A stretch of 15,847 nt of DNA from Clostridiales bacterium (GCA_019419895.1 JAHZIE010000052.1:1377-17223); one strand, 5' to 3'. Shown: positions 1 through 7,515, numbered from the stretch's first letter. A program made the numbers and translations. The notes: generated from the sequence alone by a model not told the origin.

Positions 1-278
1 CCCTGTTTTTCCGCCTCATCCTGAATAAAGCAGGCCAGAGTGTTATTCAGCTCGCTACAATCCACGCTGGCTTCCTCTCCCAGTCCAATGGCTTTCAGCC
101 CTGCCGGTACAATATCCATAGAGGCCCTCACCTCATTATATTCTTCTGGCAGTACATTTTTTCTCACTAAAAACAGCACTGCCCCCACAACCAATATAAA
201 CACCAAAAGCAGGGACAGAAATATCGTAAGGAGCAGAGACAATGTCTTCTTTTTTCCTGTTTTCTCCTGAGCCGGCAT
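1..278 (-). CDS. N-terminal part of a membrane-anchored protein of unknown function (partial, cut by window edge)
   Basis: The minus strand reads open from an ATG at 278-276 to the window edge, giving 92 codons. A GGAGG ribosome binding site lies 7 nt upstream of the ATG. Residues 1-11 are polar and Lys-rich. Residues 13-38 are strongly hydrophobic (Leu, Val, Ile, Phe), which fits one transmembrane helix or an uncleaved signal anchor with the rest outside. The visible outer part (about residues 41-92) is acidic and has two Cys (74, 83). I do not recognise the family and give no function. It lies downstream of the mutS2 terminator and has its own promoter candidate at 339-366, so it is probably a separate unit. 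The start and membrane segment are well supported; the product is unknown. Confidence 0.75.
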   Translation of the reverse strand, partial: MPAQEKTGKKKTLSLLLTIFLSLLLVFILVVGAVLFLVRKNVLPEEYNEVRASMDIVPAGLKAIGLGEEASVDCSELNNTLACFIQDEAEKQ

Positions 279-322
279 GCCGATTCCTCCAATTTCATTC
301 AGGTCAAATTTTAATTGCGGCA

Positions 323-341
323 AATTGAATGCCATTCAATT
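323..341. promoter_or_regulatory. 19-bp perfect palindrome, candidate repressor operator
   Basis: AATTGAATG and CATTCAATT form a perfect 9-bp inverted repeat around one central base. It overlaps the last three bases of a TATAAT box on the minus strand and would cover the transcription start about 45-60 nt before the membrane-protein gene ending at 278. A dimeric repressor site is the natural reading. No regulator gene is visible nearby, so the binding protein is unknown. Confidence 0.5.
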
Positions 342-366
342 ATATTTTATTCCCCTGATTGGGCAA
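339..366 (-). promoter_or_regulatory. Candidate vegetative promoter for the partial membrane-protein gene
   Basis: On the minus strand, TTGCCC (366-361, 4 of 6 to consensus) is separated by 16 bp from a perfect TATAAT (344-339). The predicted start is near 332, giving a leader of about 54 nt before the ATG at 278. Confidence 0.5.
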
Positions 367-378
367 ACATACCAGAAA

Positions 379-756
379 TCATTTGAGATACGTTCCAGAC
401 CGGCCCAATTTATCGGCCGGGCGCCCCCTCATGTCAATTACAAAAAACAGTACCCTTCCTCTCTTCTTCGCGTCACCGCCATAAAGATCAACACCAGCCT
501 TCAATCCTGTGGGATGCTGTTTCCTTTTTTAGTTCCTTTCCCATCCGGATGGATAATCAAAATCACCGACGCTCCAGAAACATACAGGCATTTCTCCATT
601 CCGGATATCCGCCAAATTTGGATAACCCAGTCACCTCACAATAAGAGAATCAATACTGAAACTCTGCAGCTTTTCCAGCCTATACAGCTTTCCCCCTATG
701 TATCCTGCGACAAAAACCGCCTTACCTTTTATCAAAAACGGAAGACATTCAGAAAT
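379..756 (-). pseudogene. Degenerate minus-strand reading frame in the 279-767 gap; remnant gene or dispersed repeat
   Basis: The 489-nt stretch between the mutS2 terminator and the partial gene at 278 has no intact gene I can support. One minus-strand frame runs from 756 to 382 as 41, 33 and 49 sense codons, broken only by TGA at 633-631 and TAA at 531-529 and ending in TGA at 381-379. The translation looks like ordinary protein; segments such as GKAVFVAGYIGGKLYRLEKL stand out. No ATG with a ribosome binding site opens it. It could be a decayed gene or a repeat element whose translation is accidental. The opposite strand is also open through this stretch, so openness alone is weak evidence. 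Confidence 0.3.
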
Positions 757-767
757 CTAAAACAGAT

Positions 768-800
768 AAAGGCGCAGCTTTTTCCATCCGCTGCGCCTTT
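768..800 (-). terminator. Hairpin terminator after mutS2
   Basis: AAAGGCGCAGC (768-778) and GCTGCGCCTTT (790-800) form a perfect 11-bp stem with an 11-nt loop. It starts 11 nt after the mutS2 stop codon. The T-rich tail on the minus strand is interrupted (TTTATCTGTTTT), so it is a good hairpin with a moderate U-tract. The plus side also has TTTTATTT, so it could act in both directions. Confidence 0.75.
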
Positions 801-810
801 TATTTAGTCC

Positions 811-3195
811 CTATTTCAACTCCGCGATGGTCACGCCATTTTCCCCTTCGCCGTAGACACCCAAACGGAAGGTACGGATATTGGGGTGGGCTTTTAAATG
901 ATCGTGTACCGCCGCCCTCAAAGCTCCGGTTCCCTTTCCATGAATAATAGTAATTATGGAAAGCCCTGACATAACAGCATTATCTATAAATTGATCCAGC
1001 TCCATCAGTGCCTCTGAAACTGTCAGCCCCCGCAGATCAACCTCTGTTTTCACCTGAACAGCCGAGCGGCTGGTCACTCTTCTGGACACATTCCTCTGGG
1101 CACTCACCACATTGGTATTGGATTCCTTTGTCAGCCTCAGGTTCTTCACAGGCACCTTGGTCTTAATAATACCGGCCTGTACCAGTACAGTTCCTGCGCT
1201 GTCCGGCAGGGAAAGTACCGTTCCTTTTTTGTCCACATCATAAATCAGGACGTGATCCCCAATTTTCAAAGGCCTCGGCAAGCGGTATTCCGGCTCCTTC
1301 TTTTTCTCAACCGGATCGGCCGCGTTTTCTATGGACCGTATGCCCGCCCTCAGGCTTGATTTTGCTACTGCCGCATCTGAAGAAGCTTTATTTTTTCTTT
1401 GGAGGTCAATTTCTTCTATCAGCGCCTCCGCCTGTGCCCTCACATTTGTAACCAAGCGCCGCGCCTCCATCCGCGCTTTTTCGAGCTCCTTTTCTCTTTC
1501 CCGTTCCACATGTGCCCGAAGTTCTTCCGCCTCCTTGGCAGCCTTTTGAGCCATCACACGGTAATGCCGCGCCTCTTCCTTTTCCTTCTCCAATTCCTGG
1601 CGGTTTTTCTCCAATTTCTGGACTACATCCTCAAAATGGAGATTTTCCATTGAGACAAGGCTCTGGGCGCGGCTTACAATTTCTTCCGGCATTCCCAGAC
1701 GCTGTGAAATGGCAAAAGCGTTGGAGCGTCCCGGCACGCCTATGAGCAGACGATAGGTGGGACGGAGGGTCGCGACATCAAATTCACAGCAGGCATTTTC
1801 CACACCTTCGGTCTGCAGCGCATAGGCCTTCAATTCCGCGTAATGAGTCGTGGCGGCAAGCCGAACGCCCCTTGTCCTCATGCTTTCAATAATCGCCATA
1901 GCAAGCGCCGCCCCCTCTACAGGATCGGTGCCCGCCCCCAGCTCATCAAGAAGGATCAGGCTTTGGTCATCCGCCTGACCCAAAATCTGGATAATATTTG
2001 TCATATGGGAGGAAAAGGTGGAAAGGGACTGTTCAATGCTCTGTTCATCCCCGATATCCACCAAAACATTTCGGAAAACTGAAACCGAGCTCTCATCCGA
2101 TACCGGGAGCAGAAGACCGCACATTGCCATCAGACTGAAAAGGCCGATAGTTTTCAGGGAAACGGTCTTTCCTCCAGTATTGGGGCCGGTGATCACCAGC
2201 GTATCAAAATCATATCCCAGTACGATATCAGTCGCAACCACCTTTTCCGGATCAATGAGGGGATGCCGCGCCTTTTTCAAACAAATCTTACCTTCACAAT
2301 TTATCTGTGGCATGGTCGCCTTCATTTTATAGGCTAAATGAGCCTTGGCAAAAACCAAATTGATATAAACAGCCCTTTCATATCCGGCAATCATGTCATC
2401 CGCAAACTCTCCCGTCTCTTTGGAAAGCTCTGTGAGGATACGCTCTATTTCCGCTTCCTCCCTGGAAATTAAAACCTTGATTTCATTATTTGCCTCCACA
2501 ACGCTCATAGGCTCAATAAATACAGTGGCACCACTGGAGGAGGTGTCATGAACAAGGCCGGCAACCTCGCCGCGGCATTCCGCTTTTACCGGCACAACAA
2601 ACCTGCCGGCCCGCATGGTAACAATCGGCTCCTGCAAATACTTCTGATAAGTGGAAGAACGGATCATTTTATCCAGCTGCTCCCGGATTCTCAGAGAGCC
2701 GCTTCGTATTTTTCTTCTGATATCCAAAAGTTCCGGAGACGCGGTATCCGCCATTTCTTCCTCTGAAAGAATAGCAGAGGAGATCTTTTCCTCCAGATAT
2801 TTGTTGGTATACAGCATCTCAAACTGCTCGTCAATACAGGTGGAAACTCCCTCAGAATGGCGCCGCCATTCCATCAGGGAGCGCATCGCCCGGAGCAGCT
2901 GAGAAATTCCCAGCAGCTCCCCCATGTTGAGCATACCGCCCGCCTCAGCCCTTCGCAGGGCGTTAGTACGATTTTTCAGGCCGCTGAAGCTGGGCGTCCC
3001 AAATCTTCCAACGAGCATATGGGCGTCAAAAGTCTGCCGCAACAACTCTTTTGTTTCTTCTAAATCTCCGCACGGCCTGAGTTCCAAGGCTGCGGAAGCG
3101 GCATCCTCACAGGAGGTCTCAGCCGCCAGCATATGAAGTATTTTATCCAGCTCTAGGGCTGAAAAATACTTTTGTTCCCTGTTTTGTATTCTCAT
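811..3195 (-). CDS. mutS2: MutS2, Smr-domain MutS-like ATPase/endonuclease
   Basis: A 794-residue protein of the usual MutS2 length. MutS2 proteins suppress homologous recombination in some bacteria; in Bacillus the same family (also named RqcU) splits collided ribosomes for quality control. Residues 1-320 are the MutS core/clamp helices without the mismatch-recognition domain. The ATPase shows Walker A GPNTGGKT (337-344), a signature-like SLSTFSSHM (390-398), Walker B LILLDE (413-418) and the TTH switch (449-451). A Lys/Glu-rich coiled coil covers about 515-600. A C-terminal Smr domain (about 715-794) carries DLRG and HGKGTGALR, the nuclease or RNA-binding motifs. The start fits the family N-terminus (ALELDKIL). 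A GGAGGG lies rather far upstream, with AAAGG closer. The ATG overlaps the stop of the upstream 52-codon frame by 4 nt. It is the last gene before a terminator. Confidence 0.97.
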   Translation of the reverse strand: MRIQNREQKYFSALELDKILHMLAAETSCEDAASAALELRPCGDLEETKELLRQTFDAHMLVGRFGTPSFSGLKNRTNALRRAEAGGMLNMGELLGISQLLRAMRSLMEWRRHSEGVSTCIDEQFEMLYTNKYLEEKISSAILSEEEMADTASPELLDIRRKIRSGSLRIREQLDKMIRSSTYQKYLQEPIVTMRAGRFVVPVKAECRGEVAGLVHDTSSSGATVFIEPMSVVEANNEIKVLISREEAEIERILTELSKETGEFADDMIAGYERAVYINLVFAKAHLAYKMKATMPQINCEGKICLKKARHPLIDPEKVVATDIVLGYDFDTLVITGPNTGGKTVSLKTIGLFSLMAMCGLLLPVSDESSVSVFRNVLVDIGDEQSIEQSLSTFSSHMTNIIQILGQADDQSLILLDELGAGTDPVEGAALAMAIIESMRTRGVRLAATTHYAELKAYALQTEGVENACCEFDVATLRPTYRLLIGVPGRSNAFAISQRLGMPEEIVSRAQSLVSMENLHFEDVVQKLEKNRQELEKEKEEARHYRVMAQKAAKEAEELRAHVEREREKELEKARMEARRLVTNVRAQAEALIEEIDLQRKNKASSDAAVAKSSLRAGIRSIENAADPVEKKKEPEYRLPRPLKIGDHVLIYDVDKKGTVLSLPDSAGTVLVQAGIIKTKVPVKNLRLTKESNTNVVSAQRNVSRRVTSRSAVQVKTEVDLRGLTVSEALMELDQFIDNAVMSGLSIITIIHGKGTGALRAAVHDHLKAHPNIRTFRLGVYGEGENGVTIAELK

Positions 3196-3350
3196 AAGCT
3201 TACCTTTCCCTCCGGAAAAAATCTAAGGCGATCAATCATCAGAACGCCATTCCCCTCTAGTTTCATAGACATGAAGAACTGCTCCGCCTTTTTGCCTATT
3301 GCCAAAAAATCGGATTTTTCCCTTCTGTCAGCAAAAACTATCTGCCGCAT
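3192..3350 (-). CDS. Small protein of 52 residues between recO and mutS2, unknown function
   Basis: The ATG at 3350-3348 lies inside the last codons of recO (13-nt overlap). The stop TGA at 3194-3192 overlaps the mutS2 ATG as ATGA. The frame therefore fills the recO-mutS2 gap completely and is arranged for translational coupling to both neighbours. The product begins MRQIVFADRREKSDFLAIGK and ends in RFFPEGKVSL. It is basic, has no membrane segment and no Cys, and contains no motif I recognise. I see no good ribosome binding site before the ATG, so reinitiation from recO would be needed; internal Met27 or Met29 are other possible starts. Spacing and clean boundaries argue for a real gene. Against it are the short length and lack of a known family. 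Confidence 0.55.
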   Translation of the reverse strand: MRQIVFADRREKSDFLAIGKKAEQFFMSMKLEGNGVLMIDRLRFFPEGKVSL

Positions 3351-4093
3351 CCAGGGATCTGATGGTAAAAATCCAACGTTTTAAAGGAGCGTTCCAACTG
3401 AACAAGCACATATTTTTCTGTCACTGACCCCAGCTGCCTAAGCCCCTCTTCCGGCAGTTCAAAGGAAAAAAGCTTTGGAAAAGGCGCATAAATAATATGG
3501 CGCAAAGCGGAAAGCACACCTCTGCTGACAGCCGCCCAGGGACGCCCATCCGACTTGAAGCATTTGGAACATACAATAACGCCGTCTTTTAATTTAAAAA
3601 TCATCTCATCGCTTTCATAGTCTCCGCATATTCCACAACACAGCAGATTGGGCATATATCCTCCATATGAGAGGGCCCGCAGCTCCACAATGGACTTCAC
3701 CTGTCTTATGGGACGTTTTTCTGTTTCCAGATAATGAAAGCCATTTAAAAATAAGCGGAGAAACTGTTCCGCCTCTTCCTCTTCCGGCACCAAAGAAACA
3801 GCCAGTTCACAGAAGTACTGCGCCAAAGCCAGCTTTTCAATCTCCTTTCTCAATCCGAAAAACATCTGCTTTGTTTCCGCTTCATCAATTATGTAGGCAT
3901 CCCGTCCGCGGAAAATCACGAAACGGGAATAACACAGCAGCTGTGTCGCCGCGCCGTTGGCACTGCGCAGCCTTCGGCTGCCCCTGGCAAAAGCACGGAT
4001 GATTCCATTGCTCCTTGTCAGGATTGTCACCACTCTGTCATTTTCTCCAGTGTTTTGTTCTTTCAGAACAATCCCATCGGTCTCTATCTGCAT
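3338..4093 (-). CDS. recO: RecO, recombination mediator protein
   Basis: A 251-residue protein of normal RecO length. RecO, with RecR, loads RecA on SSB-coated single-stranded DNA and anneals strands during gap and break repair. The N-terminus (residues 1-80, MQIETDGIVLKEQNTGENDR onward, then RAFARGSRR) is the OB-fold domain that binds DNA. The helical part contains a four-Cys zinc site: C153-x2-C156 and C175-x2-C178, as in Gram-positive RecO. It follows the YqzL-like gene by 43 nt, the same era-yqzL-recO order known from Bacillus. Its last codons overlap the start of the 52-codon frame. Identification is firm from the N-terminus, the zinc site and synteny. Confidence 0.95.
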   Translation of the reverse strand: MQIETDGIVLKEQNTGENDRVVTILTRSNGIIRAFARGSRRLRSANGAATQLLCYSRFVIFRGRDAYIIDEAETKQMFFGLRKEIEKLALAQYFCELAVSLVPEEEEAEQFLRLFLNGFHYLETEKRPIRQVKSIVELRALSYGGYMPNLLCCGICGDYESDEMIFKLKDGVIVCSKCFKSDGRPWAAVSRGVLSALRHIIYAPFPKLFSFELPEEGLRQLGSVTEKYVLVQLERSFKTLDFYHQIPGCGR

Positions 4094-4136
4094 ATCGAAT
4101 TTTCACCACAAGAACGCACACCGTTTTTACGGCGCG

Positions 4137-4310
4137 TTAAAATTCTCCCATTCCTTTATCCTTCTGCTTTTGCATCTGCATTCGCACTGCGTCCCTCTGC
4201 ACCAGGCGGTTCAATTCAAGGACACAGTCTCTATGCACTGCTACATAATCCAAATAATCGGAAACCTTCCCTGTTTTCTGGAAATGCTCCCAAGCCAGTA
4301 GATCTCTCAT
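4137..4310 (-). CDS. yqzL: YqzL-like small protein between era and recO
   Basis: This is a 57-residue gene. The ATG at 4310-4308 has a GGAGG site 7 nt upstream, and the frame ends in TAA at 4139-4137. The protein begins MRDLLAWEHFQKTGKVSDYL, which matches the YqzL pattern of a conserved Trp, then F..TG.V..YL. The rest is charged and helical, rich in Gln, Lys and Met (residues 43-57), with no membrane segment. YqzL genes sit between era and recO in Bacillus, and the position here is the same. Function is not established. The gene is likely cotranscribed with era and recO. The Shine-Dalgarno, the motif and the synteny agree; what is uncertain is the family assignment of the C-terminal half. Confidence 0.85.
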   Translation of the reverse strand: MRDLLAWEHFQKTGKVSDYLDYVAVHRDCVLELNRLVQRDAVRMQMQKQKDKGMGEF

Positions 4311-4347
4311 AGCAAAACCTCCGATGAAAAGATTCTTGCTATTACTG

Positions 4348-4368
4348 TAACCGAAGATCTTCCGGTTA
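4348..4368. repeat. Imperfect palindrome between era and the YqzL-like gene
   Basis: TAACCG (4348-4353) and CGGTTA (4363-4368) flank AAGATCTT plus one extra C, giving a near-complete inverted repeat of 21 nt. It lies in the 112-nt gap between the era stop and the yqzL start. On the minus strand it is not followed by a T-run, so it does not look like a terminator. It may be a regulatory site or an mRNA processing or stability hairpin. Confidence 0.35.
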
Positions 4369-4422
4369 TGTTAGGGAAATGAAGGGAATTCTCCGATGGA
4401 GCTTTGAAACGCCGGAAGGGAT

Positions 4423-5349
4423 TTATTCAAACGCGTTACTGTCATAACCAAACGTCCGCAGCAGCGCCTCACGGTTTCTCCAATCCTCTTTCACCTTGAT
4501 CCAAAGCTGAAGATTGATTTTACACTCAAAAAATTTTTCCAGATCCTCCCGGGCATAAGAACCGATTTTCTTCAGCATGGCTCCACCCTTACCGATCAGG
4601 ATTCCCTTATGACTCTCCCTTTCGCAATAAATCACGGCGTCAATATCCGTAATCGCTTTCTTCCCAGCGTTCAAAGGACGCTCCCTCATTTTTTCTACAG
4701 AAACGGCAACGCCATGGGGAATTTCCTTGTCCGTCAGGCGGAGCACCTTCTCCCGGATAATTTCACCGACAAGCACTTTTTCCGGCATATCGGTAATCTC
4801 GTCCTCCGCAAAAAAATGCTCTCCCGGCTGAGCCAGCCTTTCGAGTTCCTGAAGCAGAAGGCTGACGCCGTCCTTTTCCAGTGCAGACACCGGAACCACC
4901 GCCTCAAAGGAATATTTTTTAATCAGAGAGGCGATCTGCCCCATCAGCTTTTCCTTATTGGGCTGGCGATCAATCTTATTGATAACCAACACGGCAGGGA
5001 GCTCCTGTTTTTTCATCTTTTCCAGCAATTCCTCATCCCCGGGGCGCAGCGGCTGCCCTTCTTCTACCACAAGGATGCACGCATCCACTCCCGACACGGA
5101 TTCTGAAATGGAGCGCGCCATATAATCGTCCAGCCGGTTTTTTGACTTATGAAGCCCCGGAGTATCAATAAATACCAGCTGTACCTCACCCCGTGTATAA
5201 ACGCCCATAATCCTCGTCCTTGTTGTTTGGGGCTTACTGGATACAATAGCAATTTTCTGCCCCAGCATGGCGTTCAGCAGGGAGGACTTGCCTACGTTGG
5301 GACAGCCGACAATAGCCACAAAAGCTGTCCTTTGATTGGTTTGTTCCAT
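4423..5349 (-). CDS. era: Era, ribosome-maturation GTPase
   Basis: Era binds the 3' end of 16S rRNA and assists 30S subunit assembly. The 308-residue protein shows G1 GCPNVGKS (15-22), the switch I threonines in PQTTRTR, G3 DTPG (62-65), G4 NKID (124-127) and G5 SAL (155-157). A C-terminal KH domain has the GKGG loop in ILIGKGGAMLKKIG. I chose the ATG at 5349: AGGAG lies just upstream, and the product then begins MEQTNQRTAFVAIVGCPNVG, normal for Era. The frame is open 18 codons further to a TTG at 5403, which lacks support. It follows dgkA after about 70 nt; the cdd gene found between these two in Bacillus is absent. The neighbouring ybeY and phoH also serve rRNA processing. Confidence 0.97.
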   Translation of the reverse strand: MEQTNQRTAFVAIVGCPNVGKSSLLNAMLGQKIAIVSSKPQTTRTRIMGVYTRGEVQLVFIDTPGLHKSKNRLDDYMARSISESVSGVDACILVVEEGQPLRPGDEELLEKMKKQELPAVLVINKIDRQPNKEKLMGQIASLIKKYSFEAVVPVSALEKDGVSLLLQELERLAQPGEHFFAEDEITDMPEKVLVGEIIREKVLRLTDKEIPHGVAVSVEKMRERPLNAGKKAITDIDAVIYCERESHKGILIGKGGAMLKKIGSYAREDLEKFFECKINLQLWIKVKEDWRNREALLRTFGYDSNAFE

Positions 5350-5419
5350 ACTTCTCCTCTTTATTTCCGCCCTCTGAAAAGAGCATTTTCTGTTCTTAGA
5401 CAAGCAGTCTTTTCACCTG

Positions 5420-5890
5420 CTATTTTCTATGCTTCCGGCCTGTTGGAAATCCAAAAATAATAAAACAAACGCATAACGCGGTAAACGCCGTCAGGGCTAA
5501 AATCCGCCAGGGATAAGGATAAAAAAAGCGCCAAATGGCGGTCAGCCCCTGAAGGTTGGCAAAGAGACATGCAGCCACACAGACAGAAAAAACCGCGCAT
5601 ACCAGAACCGCCCCGGCCGCGATATCCTTGACTATCCTTGCGGTTTTGGAAAATTCCGGGGATTTCATGTCGGTCAGCCCTTCAATTGCGGTATTCAGCA
5701 TCTCCGCTCCCATCACCAGCCCAAAGGCGAGAAACAGAATTGCTGTTTCTCCCGGCGAAAGGTTGAAAAAACGCAGAAACAAAAGGACATACACCGTCAC
5801 GACGGTATGTATGCGCATATTTCTCTCATGATTGAGACAGAACAGGATTCCCCTGCCCGCAGCCCGAAAGCTTTGAAAAAATTTTTTCAT
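5420..5890 (-). CDS. dgkA: Undecaprenol kinase / diacylglycerol kinase (DagK family)
   Basis: A 156-residue membrane protein of the prokaryotic DagK family. In Gram-positive bacteria the enzyme phosphorylates undecaprenol, returning lipid carrier to peptidoglycan and wall-polymer synthesis. Family motifs are HERNMRIH (21-28), the active-site helix with E63, N66 and E70 in GAEMLNTAIEGLTD, and VKDIAAGAV (87-95). Hydrophobic segments lie at about 29-45, 48-64, 92-112 and 126-148. That is one more than the three-helix E. coli form, and the C-terminal extra helix is followed by a basic tail. It begins 9 nt after the ybeY stop with only a weak GTTGAG site, so translation is probably coupled to ybeY. 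Substrate preference is inferred from family and phylum, not visible in the sequence. Confidence 0.93.
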   Translation of the reverse strand: MKKFFQSFRAAGRGILFCLNHERNMRIHTVVTVYVLLFLRFFNLSPGETAILFLAFGLVMGAEMLNTAIEGLTDMKSPEFSKTARIVKDIAAGAVLVCAVFSVCVAACLFANLQGLTAIWRFFYPYPWRILALTAFTALCVCFIIFGFPTGRKHRK

Positions 5891-5899
5891 CTCAACGCT

Positions 5900-6397
5900 T
5901 TATTCTTCAAACGGCATGCTGTCCGGCAGGCCGAGAAGCTCCATAATATGCTCTTCCTTTTCCCTCATGCGGACTGCTTCAATGCCGCCCTGCACATGAT
6001 CGTATCCCAGAAGGTGAAGCATGGAATGCGCAGTAAGATATCCCACCTCCCGCTGAAAGGCGTGATCATACAGCTTGGCCTGCTGGTAAGCTCTTGCCAT
6101 GCAGATCACAATATCTCCCAGCATGGAAGCGCCTGTCTGGGGATTCTTTTCATACTTTCCATCCTCGCCCAAGGGGAAGGAAAGGACATCTGTCACAGCA
6201 TCCTTATTTCTGAACTGCTTGTTCAACCCATGGATTTCATCTTCACTGACAAAACTGACGCTGACCTCAACCGGACCCTCAAATTTCTCCATTTTCAGCA
6301 CCGCGTTGCAACACCGGCGTACCAGCATCCGCAGCCCGGTGGGAATCTTGATTTCTTTCTGTCTGTTTTCTATGATGACTTTAATTTTGTCAGTCAT
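5900..6397 (-). CDS. ybeY: YbeY, endoribonuclease / rRNA maturation factor
   Basis: YbeY is a metal-dependent RNase needed for 16S rRNA 3'-end maturation and 70S quality control. The 165-residue product is of usual length. The zinc motif H124-x3-H128-x5-H134 is visible in HSMLHLLGYDH. The glycine that usually follows the first His is Ser here. The other conserved block, LNKQFRNKDAVTDVLSFP (58-75), is intact. Its ATG overlaps the phoH stop by 4 nt (ATGA), so the two are translationally coupled, and dgkA follows 9 nt after the stop. The family and context make the call secure. Confidence 0.96.
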   Translation of the reverse strand: MTDKIKVIIENRQKEIKIPTGLRMLVRRCCNAVLKMEKFEGPVEVSVSFVSEDEIHGLNKQFRNKDAVTDVLSFPLGEDGKYEKNPQTGASMLGDIVICMARAYQQAKLYDHAFQREVGYLTAHSMLHLLGYDHVQGGIEAVRMREKEEHIMELLGLPDSMPFEE

Positions 6398-7359
6398 TTG
6401 TTTCGCCTGCCTTCTTCATATTTATCATAAGCTTTAATAATTTCCTGCACCAGTTTATGACGGACTACATCCCGTCCGTCAAACTGCACCACCGAAATAT
6501 CCTGGACGTTTTTCAGGATTTTGGTAACTTCTACAAGCCCTGAACGCCGTCCTTCCGGCAGATCTATCTGGGTGACGTCCCCAGTGATTACCATTTTAGA
6601 GTTAAATCCCAGACGGGTAAGAAACATTTTCATTTGTTCCCGCGTCGTATTCTGCGCCTCGTCAAGAATAATAAAGCTGTCATCCAAGGTGCGCCCGCGC
6701 ATATAGGCCAAAGGCGCTACCTCAATATTTCCTCGCTCCACATATCTCTGATAGGTCTCGGCCCCCAGCATGTCAAACAGGGCGCCATACAACAGCCGCA
6801 GATAGGGATCTACCTTTGACTGGTGATCTCCGGGTAAAAAGCCCAGCTTTTCCCCCGCTTCCACCGCCGGACGGGTCAGGATAATACGGTTGACCTGATG
6901 GGCGCGGAAAGCGGTGACCGCCATTGCCACGGCCAAATAGGTTTTTCCTGTTCCCGCGGGACCAATGCCAATAGTAATGGTATTGTCCTTAATCTGAGTC
7001 ACATAATTCTTCTGCCCAAGGGTCTTTGGTTTAACAGGCTTTCCTTTCGCTGTAATGCAAACGCAGTCTCCCGCCAGAGACTCGATTTTTTCTTCACTGC
7101 CCTCATTGACCAGGGTCATGCAATAACGAATCGACTGTTCATTGAGCGCCTCTCCCCGGTTAATCAGGTTCAGGAGGCTTTCAATCACCCGGCATGCCCT
7201 GGAGACACCCTCCGCTTCTCCTGCCACCTTCAGTTCTGAGCCGCGGCTGATAATATCCACATGGTATTCCTGCTCCAGCATTTTGATATTCTCATCAAAA
7301 CTGCCGAAGAGAGCCACCGCCTGCTCCATCCTGTCAATATTAATAGACTGTTCGATCAT
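6394..7359 (-). CDS. phoH: PhoH-like ATPase (YbeZ type)
   Basis: A 321-residue protein. PhoH-like proteins are RNA-associated P-loop ATPases that act with YbeY and Era in rRNA handling; exact activity is unsettled. The N-terminal 70 residues form a KH-like region (FDENIKMLEQEYHVDIISRG). The ATPase core has Walker A GPAGTGKT (133-140), LTRPAVEAGEKLGFLPG (161-177) and Walker B ILDEAQN (231-237), followed by ITGDVTQIDLP (258-268). It overlaps ybeY by 4 nt. The ribosome binding site is weak or distant (GAGGG about 15 nt upstream of the ATG), but no better downstream start fits the family. It has its own promoter candidate at 7443-7470, so it may be expressed apart from yqfCD. Confidence 0.95.
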   Translation of the reverse strand: MIEQSINIDRMEQAVALFGSFDENIKMLEQEYHVDIISRGSELKVAGEAEGVSRACRVIESLLNLINRGEALNEQSIRYCMTLVNEGSEEKIESLAGDCVCITAKGKPVKPKTLGQKNYVTQIKDNTITIGIGPAGTGKTYLAVAMAVTAFRAHQVNRIILTRPAVEAGEKLGFLPGDHQSKVDPYLRLLYGALFDMLGAETYQRYVERGNIEVAPLAYMRGRTLDDSFIILDEAQNTTREQMKMFLTRLGFNSKMVITGDVTQIDLPEGRRSGLVEVTKILKNVQDISVVQFDGRDVVRHKLVQEIIKAYDKYEEGRRNK

Positions 7360-7442
7360 AAATATATCTTTTTCCCTCTATCCATTGTTTTAAAGAAAGC
7401 GTAAGGCTCCCCTTTCCTATTTTCCACTAGGATCCCTGTTTT

Positions 7443-7470
7443 ATTATATCATATTTTTCCGCTTTGGTAA
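7443..7470 (-). promoter_or_regulatory. Extended -10 promoter for the phoH-ybeY-dgkA-era-recO-mutS2 operon
   Basis: On the minus strand, TTACCA (7470-7465) is followed after 16 bp by a perfect TATAAT (7448-7443) with the extended motif TGATATAAT. The predicted start is near 7436, about 75 nt before the phoH ATG. It lies after the yqfD stop and would separate vegetative housekeeping expression from the sporulation genes upstream. Confidence 0.65.
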
Positions 7471-7515
7471 CTGCTTATTTCAACAAAATCTAATCCTAAT
7501 TTTTCACTTTTTTCT

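Noticed and set aside
277..807. 176-codon plus-strand open frame
   Set aside because: No ribosome binding site, starts inside the start region of the minus-strand gene, and ends just past the mutS2 terminator hairpin. The product is unlike a real protein in composition.
4055..4312. Plus-strand frames opposite the recO start and yqzL
   Set aside because: They are antisense to a well-supported minus-strand gene with its own Shine-Dalgarno.
5350..5403. Upstream TTG start extending Era by 18 residues
   Set aside because: The ATG at 5349 has AGGAG directly upstream and gives the normal Era N-terminus.
7360..7515. Terminator after yqfD
   Set aside because: T-rich and A-rich runs are present but no stable stem precedes them.
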